Shown here piece after piece: positions 56,604-64,000 of a stretch of DNA of 64,000 nucleotides. The stretch spans positions 1,301,501 to 1,365,500 of the forward strand of contig JAJLRJ010000009.1 of the NCBI GenBank assembly GCA_024195265.1, read 5' to 3'. Origin of the DNA: Dendrophyllia cribrosa (lineage: Eukaryota; Cnidaria; Anthozoa; Scleractinia; Dendrophylliidae). Numbering within the stretch: the first letter of the stretch is position 1; every line of letters starts with the position of its first letter. The notes beneath the pieces were generated by a model that saw only the letters and a list, made by a program, of their open reading frames with translations, searched no databases and was not told the DNA's origin. The translations under genes and the position numbers were made by a program.

Positions 56604-59600
56604 TTGACAAACGCAAAAAAAATACGATACATCACTTTCATAATGTTCAGTCCGAAGAAGAGAGAGAAAAAAAAGGACGTCGCTGGATTCGAGACACTCA
56701 AAAACACAACCGCTTCGGGCGAAGAAAACCCGCTAGAGAAAGCGATTGATGCCCTCACCGCATACTTTACACCAAAGAAAAACGTGGCCTACGAAGAATA
56801 TCAGTTTCGACAAGCCAAACAAGAAGAGGGAGAGAAGATTATGGCCTACTACACTCGACTCAAGCATCTCTCGCAGACCTGTGACTTTGCAGACGCCGAC
56901 CGCGAGATCAAAACACAGATAATCCAGCATTGCACATCTACAAAGCTAAGACAGAAAGCCCTGAGTACACCAGACATAACTCTGCAAACACTGCTAGATT
57001 ACGAAAAGACCCTAGAGCTAACAGAAACTCAGGTTTCGGCTCTAGAAAATCAGGGAAAAGAAGAAGTCAATAATCTCAAGAAACACGTGGGGAATCAATG
57101 GAAATCGGGGAATGGAAACGAAAAGCCCGGAAAGGATCAGAGGGACAGAGGACCGTCCGGGTTGCGCCCGAGCAACTCGAAATGCGGACATTGCGGCGGA
57201 CCATACCCACATGACGGCGGCAAGACAAGCTGTCCAGCATATCACAGGGAATGCCGCAACTGTGGCAAGCTTGGGCGTTTCCAGTCCGTCTGTCGAAGCG
57301 AAAGTAAGTCGAAATACAGCGACCGAGGACGGAAGAGTTTGAGATCTCTCAACGACGATTTCGGAGACAGTGACGACGAAAATACATTCCAAATCAGCAT
57401 CCATAGCGTGAATGGAGAGAAAGCGAAGCACCCGCTGTTCAAGGTGAATATTAGAGGAACGTGGCTGACCCTGATGGCCGACTCTGGTTCCAGCATCAAC
57501 ATCCTGGACGAGAACGACTACAAGAAGCTGGAAAGCCGTCCCGAACTTGAAGACACCTCGACTTGCGTATACCCTTACAAGTCCATCAGGCCTTTGAAGA
57601 TGCTCGGGAAGTTTGAGACGACAGTAGCGACGAAAGACGGAGCGACGCCTCAAGAGGCTATTTACGTCGCTGAGGGAGCCGGTGGATCACTCCTTAGCTG
57701 GCGAGCATCGCAGAAACTCGGGCTGATCGCTGTCGCAAGTCCGCTGGCAACTGAACCAAAACCAGGGCTCCAGCATCTCGTACAGGAATATGAAGACCTG
57801 TTTACCGGCCTGGGAAAACTGAAGGATTATCAGGTCCACCTTCACATCGACGAAAGCGTCCAGCCGTCGGCACAACCGCATCGACGCGTACCCTTTCATG
57901 TCAGAAAACAGCTTGAAGAACAGCTAGAGAAGGATGAATGCAACGGTGTAATAGAGCGCGTCGAAGGCCCAACTCCGTGGGTGTCACCTGTTGTCGTAGC
58001 ACCAAAACCCAAACAGCCCGGCAAGATCAGAATGTGTGTCGACATGCGACAAGCGAACAAAGCTGTTCAACGTGAGCGACACATAACGCCAACAATCAAA
58101 GAAGTCATTGGAGACCTAAACGGCGCAACAGTTTTCAGTAAGCTCGACTTGAATCAAGGCTACAACGAGTTAGAACTCGCTCCTGAATCGCGCTACATAA
58201 CGACCTTCAGCACGCATATTGGCCTTGGGAGATACACGCGTCTCAACTTCGGAATTTGCAGTGCGGCCGAGATATTTCAGAACGCTATTCGTGAGACCCT
58301 CAGCGGAATAGAAGGAGCAATCCACATCAGCGACGACATCCTAGTTTACGGGAGAACGCAAGATGATCACGATCGAGCTTTAAAAGAGACATTCGAACGA
58401 CTGAGAGCGAAAGGCCTCACCCTGCACAGAGGCAAGTGCGTCTTTTCGGAGAACAGCCTCGAGTTCTTCGGGTACGTCTCCGACAAAGGAATCTCTGTTG
58501 ACCCGAAGAAGGTAGAAGCTATCGTCAATCTTCAACCACCCTCTGATGCCACCGAAGTACGGAGCCTACTTGGCATGGCTAACTATTGCTCGCGTTTCAT
58601 CCCGGCGTATGCGACGCTGACACAACTATTGGGCGAGCTCACACAGAAAGATACACCATGGGAGTGGACGGAACTCCATGATCGTACACTTAAACAGCTC
58701 AAAAACGCCCTAGCAGAAGCACCCGTGACCGCGTACTTTGATCCTGACAAGCCCACAGAGATCAACGTCGATGCAAGCCCCGTGGGACTCGGTGCGATAC
58801 TTGCTCAGACCGATCCCGCCAGCGGTACCAAACACGTGGTCGCATACGCAAGCAGATCCCTCACTGCAGTCGAGTAACGCTACAGTCAGACAGAACGCGA
58901 AGCCCTGGCTGTAGTATGGGGATGCGAATACTACCACCTGTACGTATACGGAAAGCCGGTTGTCGTGAATACGGACCACAAGCCGCTGGTCGCCATCAAA
59001 AAAAACCCGCAATCCAAGCCACCCACCAGCACGGATCGAGAGGTGGGCACTCCGACTGCAGCCCTACCAAGTGACGGTCGCCTACAAGAAAGGTGAAGAC
59101 AACCCCGCCGACTATATATCGAGACACCCAGAGAAATCAACAACACCCAACAGTCGGCAAGAGCGGATTGCGGAAGAGTTCGTAGATTACATCGCCCACA
59201 CCTCAGCACCCAAAGCTCTAAAGCTGGAGGACATCGCTGAGGCAACACATCAAGACCCGACCCTCCAGGCTGTTGTGGACGCGATGCACACCAACGACTG
59301 GTTTGAACCGGCGAAGCGCCTTGACATCAATCTGACAACCTTCAGAGCTCTAGAACGAGTCCGAGGAGAGCTGACCATCTGCTCTACATCTTGCATCATC
59401 CTACGAGGAACGAGGATCATCATTCCTGAGGCCATGCAGCAACGCGTGATCGACCTCGCCCACGAAGGCCACCAGGGGATCGCGAAAACAAAGTCCCTAC
59501 TGCGTGAGAAAGTTTGGTTCGCAGGGATGGACGACGCTGTTGAGAAAAAGGTTAAATCTTGCCTTGCGTGCCAGAAACGAAGCGCGAGCCGCTTCATATG

Positions 59601-60530
59601 TCACCGCTACCAGAAGGACCTTGGCGAGAAGTCAGTGTAGACTTCAAGGAACTGTCTGGCGGAGGATACCTGCTCGTTATTTACGATGACTACTCGAGAT
59701 ACCCGGTGGTCGAGGTAATAACCTCGGTGTCCTCGCAAGTCGTGATACCACGCCTTAACAAGATCTTCGCAGAGTTTGGCGTGCCGGAGACTCTACGTTC
59801 GGACAACGGTCCGCCATTCAACGGAAGACAGTTTTCAGAATTCGTGCGGCGTATTGGATTCCATCACCGTCGAGTGACACCTCTGTGGCCATGCCCAAAT
59901 GGCGAAGCAGAGCGCTTCATGCGAACCCTCAAGAAATCCAACGAGGCAGCAAAGGTGGAGCACCGCCCCTGGCAGGAAGAGTTGTGCGAGTTGCTTCGCA
60001 ACTATAGAACGACACCGCACTGCACAACAGACAAACCCCCGGCTACGATACTCTTCAACCGCCCCATGCGCACGAAGTTGCCTGAAGCACCGTGCAACAA
60101 AGAAGATCCAGCATCTATCCAACACCGTGACGAGCTCGCAAAGACCAAGATGAAGAGATATGCTGACGACAAGGCTTATGTGAAGCACAGCGAGCTAGCT
60201 GAGGGGGACACGGTCATGGTCAAGCGTGACCCATCAAACAAGAAATCTGGTACCCCCTATGACCCAGAGCCTTACATCGTGACGCAGCACAAAGGCACGA
60301 TGATCACTGCTAAGAGGGAAGGAAAGGAAATAACCCGGAACTCCTCTTTCTTCACACAGTTGGACCCAGGTGCTCTGGCCAATACAGAAGAGCCAGACGA
60401 CAATGATCTGACCTCCTCAACGGAAGATGCACCTGTGGAGGACAACGATCCTGAGGCGCCGGATCCTGTGCGACGTTATCCAATAAGAAGCTCTAGGAGA
60501 CCTCCAGCGTTCCTCAAAGACTACGTTTAG
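56604..60530 (+). pseudogene. Ty3/gypsy gag-pol, 5'-truncated and broken
   Basis: 56604-58877 encodes the second half of gag (YFTPKKNVAYEEYQFRQAKQ), zinc knuckles (CGHCGG... and CRNCGKLGRFQSVC), protease (MADSGSSINIL), RT with HISDDILVYG and RNase H (INVDASPVGLGA). A TAA at 58875-58877 stops the frame in RNase H, a base shift follows near 59025-59035, and another near 59585 separates the HHCC finger (59071-59640) from the integrase core (59559-60530; VSVDF, RSDNGPPF, NGEAERF). No 5' LTR is visible, so the copy starts inside gag. The GC-rich codon use sets it apart from the AT-rich Polintons. Confidence 0.85.
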
Positions 60531-60602
60531 AAACTGTGAAACCCCAAAAGGGACCCTTAGTTATGTTACGTTGCGGTTGTTGTTGATTTAGCTTTATCCG
60601 TT

Positions 60603-60640
60603 TAAGTGGGGAGGAATGTAATGACCACTTCCGGTTCCGT
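60603..60640 (+). repeat. polypurine tract and start of the gypsy 3' LTR
   Basis: AAGTGGGGAGGAA (60604-60616) is a typical plus-strand primer, followed by TGTAATGACC, the expected LTR start. Without a second LTR in the window the 3' end cannot be placed. Confidence 0.5.
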
Positions 60641-62435
60641 TATAGTTGATTGACATTGTTATGCTCGAGTAGACACAAGAAACAAGAGACAATTGCTCGA
60701 TCCTTTGTACAATTTCCCGTCATGAAGTCAAACACTCCCGGCAGAACCTGGTATATCAAAGAGTCCCCGAAACCGGTCGGAAGGACGGCAAGAACATCTC
60801 TTCTTATACGGCTTGCGGCTTGACGTTGCCCTGTTTTTTAACGATCTTAACCCAAATCATGCAACGACGAAGAAATTGCCTGCTTAGACAGTACCTAGAC
60901 AGTGTTTAGAATGCTATTTCACAAAGACGAACACTTACCGAAAGGGCCAGACACTCCATCTTTCACTTTTTCTTTCAGAAATCCACTGAAATTTATTACT
61001 TTAGGGGCATGTTTGTTGAAACATTCCAGTACCTTGTGCTACATAAACATTTACTTCAGCTTTCTTGTTCCCTGCATGCCATGTCTGCCTTTCTGGGAAA
61101 TCTGACTTCCGTTTCTGAGCGTAGGCATGCGCACTAAAACCGGATTCCCAGATTTTCTGGGATAAAAATGCCATTATCCCAGACTCCTGGCGACGGCCCC
61201 GCTGACCAAGAAGCCTGAGGACTCTGGGTACGAGATTGATTTACGGGTTGGCTCTATATATATTTTAGAAGCCTTTGATTTTGTTCAGGTATTTTACCTT
61301 AGTAACAGGGGTACAAATGGTCAGACTGCATTTTTCAGCAACGCTGCGACGATAAAGCTTTAGGGTTAATTGTAAACAGTACAAAGGTGTTCATGTTTGG
61401 TACCGAAAGCTGAGATCAAATTCATGGAGAGTTCAATTTTTTCTCGGAATGCATGTGATCAAAAATTGTTTTTACGTGACTGGTACCGACATTTCGAGAT
61501 TAAGTATAAATGGTCCTAGTAAGAACTAGGCAACCTAACGGCAAGGAATGCAGAAATGTGTTAATTGTTATATTGTTGAAACCGTCCACCTCATTGGCTA
61601 AAACGTGAAAATCTTCCGTCACTTAACCAGGTAGTGCATTTATTTCTCTCTAGTTTGCTAATTTGTTCCCTTTTAGTGAAAACTATTCTGAGTTTTAATG
61701 CAACCAAAATTCTATGTGGGAAACATGTAAAATTAGAAGCCTTTCTTGGCCATTGTTTTGGAGTTTCACGATTGGATGAAATCTTGTAGCACAAAAGAAA
61801 CATCACTTTAAAATAAAGTTCCAGTACATTTTATTTAAAAAACATGTTGTCCATAGAGTCTCCATAGGTTGATGTATTCTCAGTAAGAGAAACCTAAACA
61901 ATCTTATGTGGGGAAAGCGAAATGCCGCGGAACAATAGAGTATTGCCTAGTTCTTACACGCATTGTTTCTTAAAGCTGAGCCAAAGCTTTCCAAAGCATT
62001 CCTTGCAATCATGAGCATGTAAGCTGTTTCTTTATTATTTTTGTTTCATTACCACATACAGGTATGTGTTTTTACAGTAAACATACTACGAAATATAATT
62101 ATAAACACATGATGTGTAGAAGATCTCGATACTTTTTACCGATTTGAGTATAGATAAAAATCTGTAAAGTCTTAAGGCCGGGTCTGATTAAAAAGTTAAA
62201 CTGAATCTAAAAAGGGAACCGTAAACTAAATAAAATATTACGTAAACAATAACAAAAAGAACGGTAAAAGCTATAACGGAACAAATTTTTAAATATTTAA
62301 AAACAATCACGTTTTTTCGTTGATATCCTAAGCATTATCTCACAGGAGGTCTGATGACTTTTTATCTAATGTTTGCACTTCTATTTTATTATTCTATTTT
62401 ACCTTTTTATTCTTAACCTTTTCACTGGCCCGGTT
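60641..62435. other. gypsy LTR remainder and intergenic DNA
   Basis: No gene recognised. Includes TTTTCTGGGATAAAAATGCCA-type repeat sequence near 61155 and A/T-rich DNA. Short frames have no domain support. Confidence 0.35.
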
Positions 62436-63165
62436 CAGACGCCGTACTTCACATGAGCCGAATCGAATTCAATGAATTAAGTTCATGTGAAGTACGGCGT
62501 CTGAATCAATTAAGATTCGGGTCGGTTCAGCAATTTTTCCCGCCTGGTTCAGCCGGGAATAACGGCTGTAGACCGGCTTTGATTCAGACGCCGTACTTCA
62601 CATGAGCCGAATCGAATGCATAAATTATTATAATGTGTTTTTTCCAGCGGTTTTCCCTCAAAGCATGCGTAGAAGAGTGTTGAAGAAAAAACATGGCGGC
62701 CTGGCGGGAAAAACTTTCTGTTACGAGTTCCAGTGAAGCTGACATGTGTAGTTCGTGTTTTAGCACGACGAAATATAAATGTTTGAAATGTAACGGCTGT
62801 ATTGATGCGTAACTGTCATTCGACGAGACATGACCAAAAGAAGAGAGAGTACACATATGGTTATCAGTTGTCTTCTCCTTGCTGCAAAATAGGTTAATAC
62901 GGTTTGCATTCTTCTTCTTCTTTTTGCTGAGTTTTCCAGTATTTTTAGCAGAAAAAAGGGCTTTTGTTTGCATTTTGTTGCCAGCGTCCGCCACGTTTTC
63001 AAGGGATGTTTCACCGCTGACCCAAATCCGCAATTTTTAGGGGAATTACTGAATTTCGGCTGAATTAAGTTCGGCGTCTGAATCAATTCAGCCGAGATTA
63101 TTTAATTTGGTCGGTCTAAATTCGAATTCGATTCGGCTCATGTGAAGTACGGCGTCTGAACCGGA
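62436..63165. mobile_element. hairpin-ended non-autonomous DNA transposon
   Basis: Ends GGTTCAGACGCCGTACTTCA... and the inverted copy ...GAAGTACGGCGTCTGAACC. The left end also folds on itself (62436-62505), and a further copy of the terminal sequence follows at 62583. A target duplication is not evident. It encloses a short zinc-finger-like frame. Confidence 0.75.
62693..62812 (+). CDS. 39-codon start of a cysteine-rich protein inside the transposon
   Basis: ATGGCGGCC opens MAAWREKLSVTSSSEADM, then CSSC and CLKCNGC, so a C-x2-C...C-x2-C pattern, before a stop. This looks like the first exon or N-terminus of a larger gene (transposase or captured host gene) left after internal deletion. Not recognised further. 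Confidence 0.3.
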   Translation: MAAWREKLSVTSSSEADMCSSCFSTTKYKCLKCNGCIDA

Positions 63166-63181
63166 ATTCAAGAAAAGACTC

Positions 63182-63341
63182 AAATTTCGTTTTGTCAAAT
63201 ATTGAAAAAAAAAATGGTATCATTCAAAAGTACTGCCGAAGATGTTTCATTTGAATGGTCACACCATAGGATTTTATTGACAGACTCAAAAGTTAGAACT
63301 GCACTACATGTCTTCATAATTGACTCTGGGAATGAAAGGTT
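63182..63341. repeat. dispersed repeat, second copy
   Basis: Same sequence family and orientation as 13677-13839. Confidence 0.75.
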
Positions 63342-63360
63342 TTATGTGTTGAAACTAGTT

Positions 63361-63413
63361 ACATGTTAAAACATGTAAACATGTAAAACATGTTTTACAT
63401 GTTAAAACATGTA
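63361..63413. repeat. palindromic ACATGTTTTA repeats
   Basis: Alternating ACATGTTAAA and TTTACATGTT units form nested palindromes over about 50 bp. Confidence 0.7.
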
Positions 63414-64000
63414 GCTGCCAAACGTTTTAATTCGATTATTTGCATTGTTATGTGACTGTTTAATACACGCATATATCTCACAGTTGGTCAAAAGCGCATT
63501 ACATCCCTATGTTATTCCCCGTGTTTATATCTAACAGGAAGTGTTTTCTTCGGTGATACGATACCATTCACTATTGCTAAGTGCAATTTAATCCGTAATT
63601 CTGATCTTTCTGGGAAACATAGACTGTTGTTTAACCTCTCAACCCGTATGATCACCTGAATATATACTATCCAAAAAAATAGTCTCATGTGGCCTGATGC
63701 AAAGTCTGCATTGTATGGTTTTGAACTTACAATCAGTATCTTAAATTAGCTTAATGATAATTAACTGCATGCAATCCCCTTTTAACTTTATATTGTACTG
63801 CCACCCAGCGAAAAACTTTCAATTTTCGGTCATGGTTTCTGTACTAAGAGTGCCGGTAAAATCAATTGTTTACAAATTCTAACAGCTTTTCTTAGAAATA
63901 TCACACAATTTGCAAACTTGATATCACTAAAATACATTGTTAAAAATGGCATTAAAAACAAAATATCCAGTCTATGGCCTATTCCTTGCTACTAAGGTAA
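63414..64000. other. no gene seen
   Basis: AT-rich intergenic DNA up to the window end; no domain, RNA gene or repeat recognised. Confidence 0.4.

Noticed and set aside
57042..57653. 203-codon minus-strand frame
   Set aside because: Antisense to gypsy gag/protease, whose GC-rich codons leave few stops on the other strand.
60900..61105. 67-codon frame downstream of the gypsy element
   Set aside because: No domain, no splice or start context; probably chance within LTR or flank.
1..64000. CRISPR arrays, rRNA and tRNA genes
   Set aside because: The regular repeats seen are minisatellites or transposon ends without spacer structure; no cloverleaf with A/B boxes or rRNA core sequence was recognised by eye.

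Overview
The window is animal nuclear DNA, most likely from an anthozoan cnidarian and probably a stony coral. Support for this: an AT-rich background crowded with short palindromic transposons, host genes with conventional GT-AG introns (HECT-type E3 ligase, SET-domain exon, integrase-core gene), a hammerhead-bearing Penelope element, and dispersed repeats of a kind I associate with coral genomes. The species cannot be fixed from the sequence alone.

Left part (1-19056): a terminal exon of a SET-domain gene (444-672); a HECT ubiquitin-ligase gene on + (3712-8581) with an exon split by a 1,026-bp TA-flanked DNA transposon; and, tail to tail with it, a three-exon DDE integrase-core gene on - (14816-9350) whose second intron holds a Penelope-like retroelement with direct repeats carrying hammerhead ribozymes. 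Next come a degenerate minisatellite split by a TTAA-flanked element with exonuclease remains, and a stretch of repeats.

Centre (19063-55495): two almost full-length Polinton/Maverick (adintovirus-like) elements in opposite orientation, called here E1 (19063-36855, target duplication GGCCTA) and E2 (37757-55495, target duplication AAAATG). They have the same gene order: VLTF3-like factor, two-helix membrane protein, unknown, fibre, packaging ATPase, PPxY/structural protein, penton-like minor capsid, basic amphipathic protein, double-jelly-roll capsid, structural protein, adenain-like protease, zinc ribbon, parvovirus-like phospholipase A2, retroviral-type integrase with chromodomain, coiled coil, AT-hook zinc finger, protein-primed DNA polymerase. 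Both are decayed, in different genes (E1: capsid and polymerase; E2: polymerase and PPxY-position gene).

Three points in these elements look new. (1) Each end starts with a 74-nt palindrome whose shape is kept while its sequence differs between E1 and E2, like a hairpin telomere. (2) Integrase and protease have no ATG and lie in the -1 frame of the gene before them. The integrase overlap has a perfect A AAA AAC slippery heptamer, a 5-6 nt spacer and a predicted H-type pseudoknot in both elements, so a retrovirus-like programmed frameshift is likely. (3) Many genes start just downstream of an AT-flanked TCTA box, like the late promoter described for Mavirus and CroV. The two elements are mosaics: PLA2-integrase-coiled coil and the fibre tip are nearly identical, while the capsid module is highly diverged.

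Right part (55502-64000): a possible first exon of a host gene, a 5'-truncated Ty3/gypsy retrotransposon with broken pol (56604-60530), a hairpin-ended DNA transposon (62436-63165) and simple repeats.
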